From a virus, in the IMG/VR virus record IMGVR_UViG_3300027719_000042, positions 1 to 26,566 of that record: DNA of 26,566 bases; one strand, given 5' to 3'. Made by a program: the position numbers and the translations under genes. The notes under the pieces are model-generated. The model made no database searches and was not told the origin of the DNA. It saw nothing but the letters and a program-made list of their open reading frames with translations. This document shows, piece by piece, positions 1 through 4,906 of this stretch; within the stretch, counting starts at the first letter, position 1, and every line of letters begins with the position of its first letter.

Positions 1-1
1 C

Positions 2-73
2 AAGAGCATCGGGCTATGGCACTTTGCCGGGAGCCTGGCAAAGGCGTTGGAATACGCGGGGAGGATGAAATGA
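2..73 (+). CDS. C-terminal end of an unknown small phage protein (partial)
   Basis: An open frame enters from the left edge and ends at the TGA at 71-73. It encodes about 23 residues ending in FAGSLAKALEYAGRMK. The stop overlaps the ATG of the next gene at 70, and its last codons (GGGGAGGATGAA) supply that gene's ribosome-binding site, so the two are probably translationally coupled. The same peptide pattern recurs in the tiny ORF at 529-597, which plays the same position-and-coupling role for the gene at 594. Function is unknown and the start lies outside the window. Confidence 0.5.
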   Translation, partial: KSIGLWHFAGSLAKALEYAGRMK

Positions 74-366
74 TAGATAAAACTGGAGGGCCTGCGTTTC
101 CGGCATTTATAAGCGGGCATACTGCGGTTGATTTAGTCAACTTTAATTCCACAAGCGGATTATCACTCCGCGATTATTTCGCGGTGCATGCTTCTGATGC
201 TGATATCGATGCGGTTCTTGACGAAAAGGGCAAAGTTGGATTTAAGGTATGGCGGTCTCAGGCTCGTTATATTTTTGCCGACGCCATGCTATATGCCAGA
301 AACTGCGAAGGTGGCGGGATTGATGGGATGACGTCCGACTACATGATAGAGGAGCGTGCAAAATGA
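70..366 (+). CDS. Small phage protein of unknown function
   Basis: This 98-residue protein begins MIDKTGGPAFPAF and contains SLRDYFAVHAS near residue 45, followed by an alanine-rich helix (ARYIFADAMLYAR). The combination of a GGPAFP start, an LRDYFA stretch and an ADAML helix is a recurring pattern in small hypothetical proteins of phages of Gram-negative bacteria; none has a firm function that I know of. The ATG at 70 is chosen over an in-frame ATG at 16 because a strong GGGGAGGATGAA lies just upstream and the stop of the preceding frame overlaps it. The gene overlaps the next one by ATGA at 363-366. Confidence 0.7.
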   Translation: MIDKTGGPAFPAFISGHTAVDLVNFNSTSGLSLRDYFAVHASDADIDAVLDEKGKVGFKVWRSQARYIFADAMLYARNCEGGGIDGMTSDYMIEERAK

Positions 367-542
367 GCTTAACTCATATAGAACTTATTGGTTCCGATAA
401 AAATGATTCTATTACAATTCTAGTCAATAGAAAATCAGGAGTTTATTCCATAGCTTCAAAAGGTGAGTTTTTTGGAATGATAAAACGCTTAAACGTTTGT
501 GATCATGATGACGACTGGGAGGATAGCCATGATATCACTTGA
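363..542 (+). CDS. Small acidic protein of unknown function
   Basis: A 59-residue frame starts at the ATG overlapping the previous stop (ATGA) and ends at the TGA at 540-542. It starts MSLTHIELIGSDKNDSITIL, reads like alternating beta strands, and ends in a strongly acidic tail (CDHDDDWEDSHD). Base composition is distinctly AT-richer than its neighbours, which suggests a separately acquired gene. There is no recognisable family. Its existence rests on the coupled start, the lack of stops and its placement in a run of coupled small genes. Confidence 0.55.
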   Translation: MSLTHIELIGSDKNDSITILVNRKSGVYSIASKGEFFGMIKRLNVCDHDDDWEDSHDIT

Positions 543-597
543 ATACGCGGGGAGCCTCAAGCGGGCCGTGGAAATGGCGGGGAGGGTGCAAATATGA
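529..597 (+). CDS. 22-residue leader-like peptide, homologous to the end of the upstream partial gene
   Basis: The ATG at 529 follows a good ribosome-binding site (GGGAGGAT). The frame encodes MISLEYAGSLKRAVEMAGRV plus two residues and ends at the TGA at 595-597, overlapping the next ATG at 594. The pattern AGSL..A.E.AGR matches the C-terminus of the partial gene at 2-73. The DNA is also similar: GAATACGCGGGGAG occurs at 50-63 and again at 541-554. It may be a truncated duplicate kept as a translational coupler for the downstream gene. Whether the peptide itself does anything cannot be told. Confidence 0.4.
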   Translation: MISLEYAGSLKRAVEMAGRVQI

Positions 598-884
598 GCG
601 AGCATACCAAAGGGCCGTGGACTGATTACGGATATTCTACTGGCGATATTTATGGCACATGGCCAGACGATGGAAGTTACCATCAACCTATTATTGAGTG
701 TGACAGCGGAGTATATGGCCCATATGGAGCTGATCGTTCGCTAATTTTATCCGCGCCGGATATGTACGAGGCGCTGAAAGAGGCGTTGGCAGTTATCAGA
801 CATGATGGGCATGAAACTGGCGTAGAGCGCGATGCTTACGACCTCATCGAGATGGCAATAGCAAAAGCGGAGGGGAAATCATGA
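594..884 (+). CDS. Small phage protein of unknown function
   Basis: This 96-residue protein starts MSEHTKGPW and ends with APDMYEALKEALAVIR and AKAEGKS. An N-terminal H-T-x-GPW segment and a C-terminal SAPDMYEALK / IAKAEG helix are a common signature of hypothetical proteins carried in phage small-gene clusters; I know of no established function. Its start overlaps the preceding 22-residue ORF (ATATGA) and a GGGGAGGG site lies upstream. Its stop overlaps the next start at 881. Confidence 0.75.
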   Translation: MSEHTKGPWTDYGYSTGDIYGTWPDDGSYHQPIIECDSGVYGPYGADRSLILSAPDMYEALKEALAVIRHDGHETGVERDAYDLIEMAIAKAEGKS

Positions 885-1039
885 GCACCTGCATATACTA
901 CCGCCATGGCCGATGCGACAATGCACAGCGATGCCAGTACAAGCTGCTCGCCAAGGACGGGGCTAGACAGTGCCAGAAATCAGGAGACCTGCCCGATATG
1001 GACAAGTCAAGCGAGCACTTCAAAAAGGTTGAGGATTGA
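881..1039 (+). CDS. Cysteine-rich small protein, possible zinc binder
   Basis: This 52-residue frame begins at the ATG overlapping the previous stop (ATGA) and ends at the TGA at 1037-1039, directly before a terminator hairpin. Cysteines at residues 4, 12, 18 and 31 have the spacing C-x7-C-x5-C-x12-C. The first three match a CCCH zinc finger, but the fourth ligand would be the distant C31 rather than a close histidine. Zinc or iron-sulfur binding is therefore plausible but unproven. It is the last gene of the left + strand operon. Confidence 0.55.
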   Translation: MSTCIYYRHGRCDNAQRCQYKLLAKDGARQCQKSGDLPDMDKSSEHFKKVED

Positions 1040-1045
1040 AACAAG

Positions 1046-1067
1046 GCCCGGCGTTGACCGGGCTTTT
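1046..1067 (+). terminator. Rho-independent terminator of the left small-gene operon
   Basis: GCCCGG (1046-1051), a six-base loop, and CCGGGC (1058-1063) are followed by TTTT. The hairpin starts seven bases after the stop at 1039. It lies between convergent operons and may also act on transcripts arriving from the - strand, where the following bases are moderately T-rich. Confidence 0.75.
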
Positions 1068-1070
1068 ATA

Positions 1071-1095
1071 TTCCCCCTGCCGGGATCGAACCGGC
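1071..1095 (-). other. tRNA 3'-end-like fragment (T arm plus acceptor strand), possible attachment-site core
   Basis: Read on the - strand, GCCGG, TTCGATC and CCGGC form a perfect five-base-pair T arm whose loop fits the TTCRANY consensus. It is followed by AGGGGGA, which looks like a 3' acceptor strand, and an A in the discriminator position. No matching D arm, anticodon arm or TCCCCCT 5' acceptor strand is found upstream, and no CCA follows, so it is not a working tRNA. Phage attP sites often carry just such a tRNA 3' end. It sits between convergent operons, a place where an attP could be tolerated. No integrase is visible in the window. Confidence 0.35.
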
Positions 1096-1142
1096 TGCCC
1101 CTGCGTCGATATGACTGGCATGATGCACGGCGGGGGCATGGT

Positions 1143-1436
1143 TCAGACTTTGATCTTGATAATCTTAATCTTGAGCATCCACGCTATCGCAATCTCGATC
1201 CGTGCACCGCGTGACCATATCCACCCCGGAAGGGCCGCCACGGCCTCGCATTTGAGCATAGCGGGGATATCTTCGAGCATATAGTCAATCCACTTCTTGC
1301 CGGGATGGTACGGTGATACGTCGAATGGGGATACCGGGTCGAAGCCTAGCCCTTGGATGATTATTCCCGCCTTGTCGAACGCTTCCCGGTTGAAGTCTTT
1401 ACGCCCGGTGATCGGGCCGGAGATGTAGATTTTCAA
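1143..1436 (-). CDS. DUF4406 (nucleoside 2-deoxyribosyltransferase-like) protein
   Basis: This 97-residue protein opens with MKIYISGPITG and has the later block ALPGWIWSRGARIEIAIAW. Both are hallmarks of DUF4406 proteins, which share the Rossmann-like fold of nucleoside 2-deoxyribosyltransferases. The conserved Glu in GARIE fits the family's putative catalytic site. The biochemical role of phage members is not settled. It is the last gene of the lysis cassette, ten bases after the holin stop, with a GAAAGG ribosome site. The C-terminus (LKIKIIKIKV) is unusual and is encoded by a locally repetitive stretch (GATCTTGATAATCTTAATCT on the + strand), so slippage may have reshaped the end. Confidence 0.8.
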   Translation of the reverse strand: MKIYISGPITGRKDFNREAFDKAGIIIQGLGFDPVSPFDVSPYHPGKKWIDYMLEDIPAMLKCEAVAALPGWIWSRGARIEIAIAWMLKIKIIKIKV

Positions 1437-1446
1437 TTGATACCTT

Positions 1447-1857
1447 TCAATGGTTCCCAGCTGTTCCTGTTTTCTTTTCGTATGATCGCATTCCCGAAAG
1501 CCCGAGTATTCCCGTGATAACCGGCCAAAGGTCTGACATATCGGCCTCGACTATCGGAATTCCGAATGCCTTGAGGATCGGGTTGACAAGATAAATCATC
1601 GCCACTACTACCACACCGAGCCAACCGAATGCGGGACGCCACCCCGCGACGAAGAAGCTCGCGCTTGACGCCTCGACCTTGTTTATCTCGGCCTGTGCGT
1701 TTCTGGCAGCATTCTCGAACTCGACCATCTTCAGTTCAAGTTCTGCCTTTTTCTCGGCGCTGATGTCTCCGGTGATCGCAGAGCGCATGTCGCCAGCGAA
1801 CTTGCCCGCGCCGGAAAATATCTCCCCTATTCCCTTCAGGTCTATGCCTACTCCCAT
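1447..1857 (-). CDS. Holin of the three-transmembrane (GTA holin) family
   Basis: This 136-residue protein has an amphipathic N-terminus and a charged helix (about 33-63). It then has the family-typical block FFVAGWRPAFGWLGVVVV (69-85), a hydrophobic span to about residue 98 and a final segment WPVITGILGLSGMRSYEKK (111-129). This matches the 'holin of 3TMs, for gene-transfer release' family (PF11351). Such proteins form lesions in the inner membrane and release the endolysin at the end of infection. It lies directly downstream of the M23 peptidase gene (9 bases) and upstream of the DUF4406 gene, as expected of a lysis cassette. Confidence 0.85.
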   Translation of the reverse strand: MGVGIDLKGIGEIFSGAGKFAGDMRSAITGDISAEKKAELELKMVEFENAARNAQAEINKVEASSASFFVAGWRPAFGWLGVVVVAMIYLVNPILKAFGIPIVEADMSDLWPVITGILGLSGMRSYEKKTGTAGNH

Positions 1858-1866
1858 GGTTTCCCC

Positions 1867-2325
1867 CTATGCTTCATACGCGATCATAACGCAGTTCCCA
1901 TACCCCGGATCGTTCTCCATGATCTTGACGACCTTCCCCGGCATGGAACGATTCCAGTATATTCGGAAGTGCTCGGCCGTCTGGTGGCGATCCTCCGGCA
2001 CGAGGTCAAAGGCGCAGTGAATCTTGTTATAGATTTTGAAGTATTCGATATCGGCGTAGAACGTGGTTATGAAACAATCGACTCGGAATAGCTCCTTGTC
2101 GATGAAAAGTACAAGCTGCTTTGCCGATGGCCGGGGGCTTCCGTTCGCCACGTCGTCAAGGGTATACCGGCCCTTCTGCTCTTCCTCAACAACGTCAAGG
2201 TGGAGATGCGCCCCGGACCCGCTCCCGGTGTTCCCCATGACGCCGATAATGTCGCCGCGGTGGATAATCTGGCCCGGACGTAGCGTCGTCTCCGCAAGGT
2301 GGGCCAAGCGGGATGTATAAATCAT
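1867..2325 (-). CDS. M23 (LytM-type) endopeptidase with circularly permuted domain order; probable endolysin
   Basis: This 152-residue protein would cleave peptidoglycan cross-links in the periplasm. Usual M23 domains run HxxxD, then a YAH block, then the GQxIGxxGxTGxSxGxHLHFE block. Here the protein begins with YTSRLAHL (H9), continues with GQIIHRGDIIGVMGNTGSGSG and HLHLD (H40, H42), and only then, near the C-terminus, has HCAFD (H103, D107) and PGYGNCVMI. All expected zinc and catalytic residues are present, but the HxxxD half comes last. The start is fixed by the ATGA overlap with the upstream gene and an AAGGAT site, and the stop by the frame, so the order is not a choice-of-start artefact. 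There is no signal peptide, so release would depend on the holin encoded next. The 50-100 linker is of unknown fold. Confidence 0.8.
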   Translation of the reverse strand: MIYTSRLAHLAETTLRPGQIIHRGDIIGVMGNTGSGSGAHLHLDVVEEEQKGRYTLDDVANGSPRPSAKQLVLFIDKELFRVDCFITTFYADIEYFKIYNKIHCAFDLVPEDRHQTAEHFRIYWNRSMPGKVVKIMENDPGYGNCVMIAYEA

Positions 2326-2639
2326 GTCTCTATCCTTGCCCGACCGAGTAGGAAATCGTCATATCGTATTTTTGCGTCTCGGGTTGTCTTTAGTGCCGCG
2401 TCTACGTTTCCATTGCAAATACCTTTTTGTGCTTCCAGGATGGCGATAAGCGCCTGCGTCTGCGGGCCTTGCATCTCCATAAGCGCGTTGACGGCTGGAA
2501 CCATCTGCTCGATTGCCTGCGATTCAGGGGATCGGATTGTAACCCGCTTTCGTACCGCCGTTGCCATAAGCCCGTATATTCCTGTCACGATAAGCCCGAT
2601 CAATACTCCAAGCGCTATGCTTATCAATCCAGAATCCAT
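2322..2639 (-). CDS. Single-TM lysis-cassette protein of unknown function
   Basis: This 105-residue protein has one N-terminal hydrophobic segment (about 4-27), immediately followed by a basic patch (VRKRVTIR). By the positive-inside rule the rest would face the cytoplasm. The soluble part is helical, with a QGPQTQALIAILEAQKG stretch. It is the first gene of the lysis operon and overlaps the M23 gene by ATGA. The topology argues against an inner-membrane spanin. A regulator of lysis or an accessory holin is possible, but no family is recognised. The start ATG at 2639 has a GGGGGTG site upstream and a promoter about 30 bases away. Confidence 0.65.
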   Translation of the reverse strand: MDSGLISIALGVLIGLIVTGIYGLMATAVRKRVTIRSPESQAIEQMVPAVNALMEMQGPQTQALIAILEAQKGICNGNVDAALKTTRDAKIRYDDFLLGRARIET

Positions 2640-2671
2640 GCAGGCACCCCCAATAGTATCGTACTCGCTCT

Positions 2672-2700
2672 AATATACTCCCGATGGTACCGTCGCGCAA
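2672..2700 (-). promoter_or_regulatory. Sigma70-type promoter for the lysis operon
   Basis: On the - strand, TTGCGC (2700-2695) and TATATT (2677-2672) are separated by 17 bases and lie just upstream of the first lysis gene (start 2639). The -10 is good and the -35 moderate. It fires away from the early + strand promoter at 2716, forming a divergent control region. Confidence 0.55.
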
Positions 2701-2715
2701 TATGCTATTTAGGGC

Positions 2716-2747
2716 TTGCAATGTAATCAAGATTGTGATAATGTAAT
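2716..2747 (+). promoter_or_regulatory. Early promoter P1 with operator-like repeats
   Basis: TTGCAA (2716-2721) precedes a TAATGT or GATAAT -10 around 2737-2744 at near-optimal spacing. AATGTAAT occurs twice, at 2720-2727 and 2740-2747, exactly 20 bases apart (two helical turns). TTGCAATGTAAT fits the TTGYAATGYAAT pattern found on the opposite strand at two other early promoters. It drives the ribbon-helix-helix gene at 2819, which suggests autoregulation. Confidence 0.55.
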
Positions 2748-2767
2748 GGCCTCTGATTTCTAACATA

Positions 2768-2798
2768 CCCGCGCATGGTCGTTGGCCCTCTGCGCGGG
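2768..2798 (+). promoter_or_regulatory. 5'-UTR hairpin before the ribbon-helix-helix gene
   Basis: CCCGCGCA (2768-2775) pairs perfectly with TGCGCGGG (2791-2798). Inner bases GGTC and GGCC extend the stem. It is followed by CTTTTG and then the GAAAGGGG ribosome site. It could be a weak attenuator or an mRNA-stabilising structure for the early transcript. Confidence 0.45.
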
Positions 2799-2818
2799 AA
2801 CTTTTGAAAGGGGATACC

Positions 2819-3001
2819 ATGGGAACAGTTACGAAAAGCGATAGCGGAGAGAAGCTCGTCGAGAGGATCGTGGTCCTGACCACCGTCGACCAGAAGGCCC
2901 GGTTTGTGGCCATGTGCGGCTTGCGTGGGATCAATCCGAGCGAGCACGTGCGCGGGCTCATCGAGGCCGACATAGCGGCGTTCAAGGCCAAGAAGAAGTA
3001 G
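2819..3001 (+). CDS. Ribbon-helix-helix (CopG/Arc-like) DNA-binding protein
   Basis: This 60-residue basic protein fits the ribbon-helix-helix pattern. It has a beta strand ERIVVLTT (about 15-22), helix A VDQKARFVAMCGLRG (about 23-37), a turn INPSEH and helix B VRGLIEADIAAFKAKKK (about 44-60). Such proteins dimerise and bind short palindromes through the paired beta strands. The ATG at 2819 is preferred over an upstream TTG at 2804 because GAAAGGGG lies at the right distance. It is the first gene from early promoter P1, and the 13-base near-palindromes at several early promoters are plausible targets. A toxin-antitoxin antitoxin is an alternative, but no toxin gene sits beside it. Confidence 0.7.
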   Translation: MGTVTKSDSGEKLVERIVVLTTVDQKARFVAMCGLRGINPSEHVRGLIEADIAAFKAKKK

Positions 3002-3007
3002 CCGACG

Positions 3008-3298
3008 ATGGTCAAGGACAGACTCGAAGATCAGGCCGAGCATCCCCGCGACCATGCGGCGGATGCCCTGGCCGTTGACGTTTTTGCTCTGGACATGAAG
3101 CGCAAGCTCGCGGCGAACGTCCATAAAAAGCACTGGGACGAGGTTCCCATGATCTACCTTTATCAGCGGATGCTCGAAGAAGAGGAAGAGCTTTATACCG
3201 AGCTCAAGGAAGGCAATGTCCAGTCGATCATCGACGAAGCCGCCGACGTTGCCAACTTCGCCATGATGTTGGCAGACCGTGCCCGCCGTGGCCTTTGA
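3008..3298 (+). CDS. MazG-like nucleotide pyrophosphohydrolase-type protein
   Basis: This 96-residue protein carries the MazG-like features MLEEEEELYTELKEG (about 54-68), a glutamate cluster that would bind magnesium, and IIDEAADVANFAMMLADRA (about 74-92), where EAADVANF is the second metal-binding helix. Phage relatives of this all-alpha NTP pyrophosphatase family are thought to hydrolyse nucleotides or alarmones; the substrate cannot be read from sequence. The start at 3008 has only a weak AAGAAG site, and a start at M30 (3095) would remove part of the N-terminus. The gene overlaps the VRR-NUC gene. Confidence 0.7.
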   Translation: MVKDRLEDQAEHPRDHAADALAVDVFALDMKRKLAANVHKKHWDEVPMIYLYQRMLEEEEELYTELKEGNVQSIIDEAADVANFAMMLADRARRGL

Positions 3299-3659
3299 CG
3301 ATCCGCTCGAAGCGGCGATACAGATACAGCTCGTCGAATATCTTTCGCTCGTGGCCCCGCAAAGGGGCTTTTTGGTCTTCGCCGTTCCAAACGAGGGCAT
3401 GGGCAAGGCTCAATCAGGCGCCGGAATGGGCCGCATGATGAAGCTGCGCCGCATGGGTCTACGTTCAGGCGTTGCCGACCTTGTTATCGTCAAGGATGGC
3501 CGCACCTACTTCCTTGAGATGAAGCGGCGCAATGGGAAGCAATCGGTGAACCAGTTATATTTTGAGGCCGACGCGATCCGGGCGGGGGCAGAATACGCCG
3601 TGGCGCATAGCTTCGACGAGGCGGTTAACGTCCTGAAATCATGGCTAATAATCGCTTGA
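3279..3659 (+). CDS. VRR-NUC domain nuclease
   Basis: This 126-residue protein matches the single-domain VRR-NUC family (PF08774), PD-(D/E)XK nucleases common in phages and related to the FAN1 nuclease domain. It shows an N-terminal glutamate helix (EAAIQIQLVEYL), FAVPNEG (34-40), GVADLVIV with D67, FLEMK with E80 and K82, and Q92. It would cleave DNA junctions or flaps, probably in recombination or replication. The start appears to be GTG at 3279, with GTG at 3288 an alternative; no ATG lies upstream in a sensible position. It overlaps the MazG-like gene by 20 bases, and its stop lies inside the -35 box of the next promoter. Confidence 0.85.
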   Translation: MPAVAFDDPLEAAIQIQLVEYLSLVAPQRGFLVFAVPNEGMGKAQSGAGMGRMMKLRRMGLRSGVADLVIVKDGRTYFLEMKRRNGKQSVNQLYFEADAIRAGAEYAVAHSFDEAVNVLKSWLIIA

Positions 3660-3683
3660 CATTGCATTACAATGGTATATAAT
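3656..3683 (+). promoter_or_regulatory. Early promoter P2 (consensus sigma70) with 13-base operator-like site
   Basis: TTGACA (3656-3661) and TATAAT (3678-3683) are both perfect consensus, spaced 16. Between them lies ATTGCATTACAAT (3661-3673), the same 13-mer found at 7509-7521. It drives the membrane protein, transglycosylase and zinc-ribbon genes. A promoter this strong would need repression, and the spacer site is well placed for it. Confidence 0.8.
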
Positions 3684-3700
3684 GATGGCAAGGAGCGAAT

Positions 3701-4144
3701 ATGATAGTCAACATCCTGATTCTTGCTGTAGCGGCGATCTTCTCCGCCTACGTAATCTACTCGGCCTGTCGCAAGTACATTGGCCGCAACCCGCAAGCCC
3801 CGAGCGCATGGACACGGCTCAAGGCGTGGTGGCCCGGTTTCGTCAAGCGGAACATAAACGACGATGATCCGTATGATGATGAAAGCCACGCGGCGACGAG
3901 ATACAGGCATGGCGATTATATTGACTGGGCAACCATACCGGATAAATATAAAGTAGTCGTACTTCAAGGACCGGGGTGGTATGCTGGTGAAGGCGCGGCG
4001 CGCATGTTTCAGGATATGACGCTTGTTTCTTGCGCCGATGATGATATGTGGGACGGGACGGGCGGGGATGACGTACCAGATGATGCCATCATCGGCCCGC
4101 TTCCCCCGTGGCGCGAATCGCTCCGCAAGAGGCCCGGGAAATGA
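3701..4144 (+). CDS. Membrane-anchored protein of unknown function
   Basis: This 147-residue protein has an N-terminal hydrophobic segment (residues 2-22, IVNILILAVAAIFSAYVIYS). A basic and tryptophan-containing stretch follows, then a soluble part very rich in aspartate (NDDDPYDDES, CADDDMWDGTGGDD). There is no recognisable domain. The start has an AAGGAG site at good spacing and the stop overlaps the transglycosylase start (ATGA), so the two are co-translated and may work together at the membrane. It lies under the strong promoter P2, so early expression is expected. Confidence 0.65.
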   Translation: MIVNILILAVAAIFSAYVIYSACRKYIGRNPQAPSAWTRLKAWWPGFVKRNINDDDPYDDESHAATRYRHGDYIDWATIPDKYKVVVLQGPGWYAGEGAARMFQDMTLVSCADDDMWDGTGGDDVPDDAIIGPLPPWRESLRKRPGK

Positions 4145-4614
4145 AGCCCCTTGCCCTGTTGTTGCTTCTCGCCTGTATCCCTATTCACGCCGAGCAAGCC
4201 CGGTCGTTTTCAATCTACGACGCGGCGGTGTTGGGCACGGACATACCGGCCGAGCTGTTCCGGGCGCTTGCCATGGCCGAGAGCGGAGAGCGAGACAGCG
4301 CGACAGGCGACGACGGGGCGAGCATCGGGCGGTTCCAGCTTAACGAAAGGTTCAGGACCGAGCGGGTCAGGCTATACGGGGAGTACGATCCACGCGACCC
4401 GATACAGGCCGGGCGCGTTGCGGCGCAGATACTACAGGCGCATTACGAGCGGTTCCATTCGTGGCCGCTTGCTCTGACCGCCTACAACGCCGGGGCCGGT
4501 TACACGATCAAGCACGGTATACGATGGGCCTACGTGGATCGGGTCCAGATGATGCTTGAACGCATAGGATCGCGGTTCCAGATTATCACATGTGCACGGG
4601 GAATAATCATATGA
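4141..4614 (+). CDS. Lytic transglycosylase (SLT family), probable lipoprotein
   Basis: This 157-residue protein would cleave the glycan strands of peptidoglycan. It starts with a signal sequence MKPLALLLLLACIPIHAEQA. LLAC gives a lipobox with C12, while IHA-E could instead be a signal peptidase I site. The SLT signature is complete: AMAESGE with catalytic E47, GRFQL (63-67, equal to the usual GLMQL), and ALTAYNAGAG (111-120). The start ATG overlaps the previous stop. A secreted or lipidated transglycosylase in the early region, far from the lysis cassette, is unusual. It might remodel the wall during infection, act in superinfection exclusion, or assist lysis. The family call is firm, the role is not. 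Confidence 0.85.
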   Translation: MKPLALLLLLACIPIHAEQARSFSIYDAAVLGTDIPAELFRALAMAESGERDSATGDDGASIGRFQLNERFRTERVRLYGEYDPRDPIQAGRVAAQILQAHYERFHSWPLALTAYNAGAGYTIKHGIRWAYVDRVQMMLERIGSRFQIITCARGIII

Positions 4615-4862
4615 GCAAGAGCCGCAAGAAAACCGCTGCGATCCTGTACCCGCCTGACGTTTCCGAGCGGCCGCAAGAATACTGTCACGGCAAGCTCTGC
4701 CTGTCGGAACGCGAAGCCCACGCGAGGATCAATGGCACCAAGCGGCGGCAACATAGCAACTCGTCGAAGATGATCCCGAAGCGTGTCTATCTCTGCCCCG
4801 ATTGCGGATGCTACCACTTGACTCACTTGGCAAAGTATGACGAGCCGTATGATTACGATTGA
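4611..4862 (+). CDS. Small zinc-ribbon protein
   Basis: This 83-residue basic protein starts at the ATG overlapping the previous stop, with GGGGAA upstream. It has EYCHGKLCLSEREAHARI (C at about 25 and 30) and, near the end, RVYLCPDCGCYHLTH. The pattern 'x-Y-x-CPxCGxxHLT' is typical of small phage zinc-ribbon proteins of unknown role. The two cysteine pairs could jointly bind one zinc. It ends with an acidic tail (KYDEPYDYD). The stop overlaps the -35 box of promoter P3. Confidence 0.7.
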   Translation: MSKSRKKTAAILYPPDVSERPQEYCHGKLCLSEREAHARINGTKRRQHSNSSKMIPKRVYLCPDCGCYHLTHLAKYDEPYDYD

Positions 4863-4887
4863 CGGCTTTATGATATTGTAATACAAT
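4859..4887 (+). promoter_or_regulatory. Early promoter P3 with perfect palindrome over the -10
   Basis: TTGACG (4859-4864) and TACAAT (4882-4887) are spaced 17. ATTGTAATACAAT (4875-4887) is a perfect palindrome about its central A and covers the -10 box, the arrangement of a repressor operator. It lies 20 bases before the helicase-methyltransferase start. Confidence 0.75.
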
Positions 4888-4906
4888 CACGCTACAAGGA
4901 GATTAT

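Noticed and set aside
1071-1145. A complete tRNA gene on the - strand
   Set aside because: Only the T arm and 3' acceptor-like strand fit. No anticodon stem of five pairs with a seven-base loop and no matching 5' acceptor strand could be built, so it is reported as a fragment only.
2819-3298. Toxin-antitoxin pair formed by the ribbon-helix-helix gene and the next gene
   Set aside because: The neighbour is a MazG-like protein, not a known toxin type, and the context is an early phage operon.
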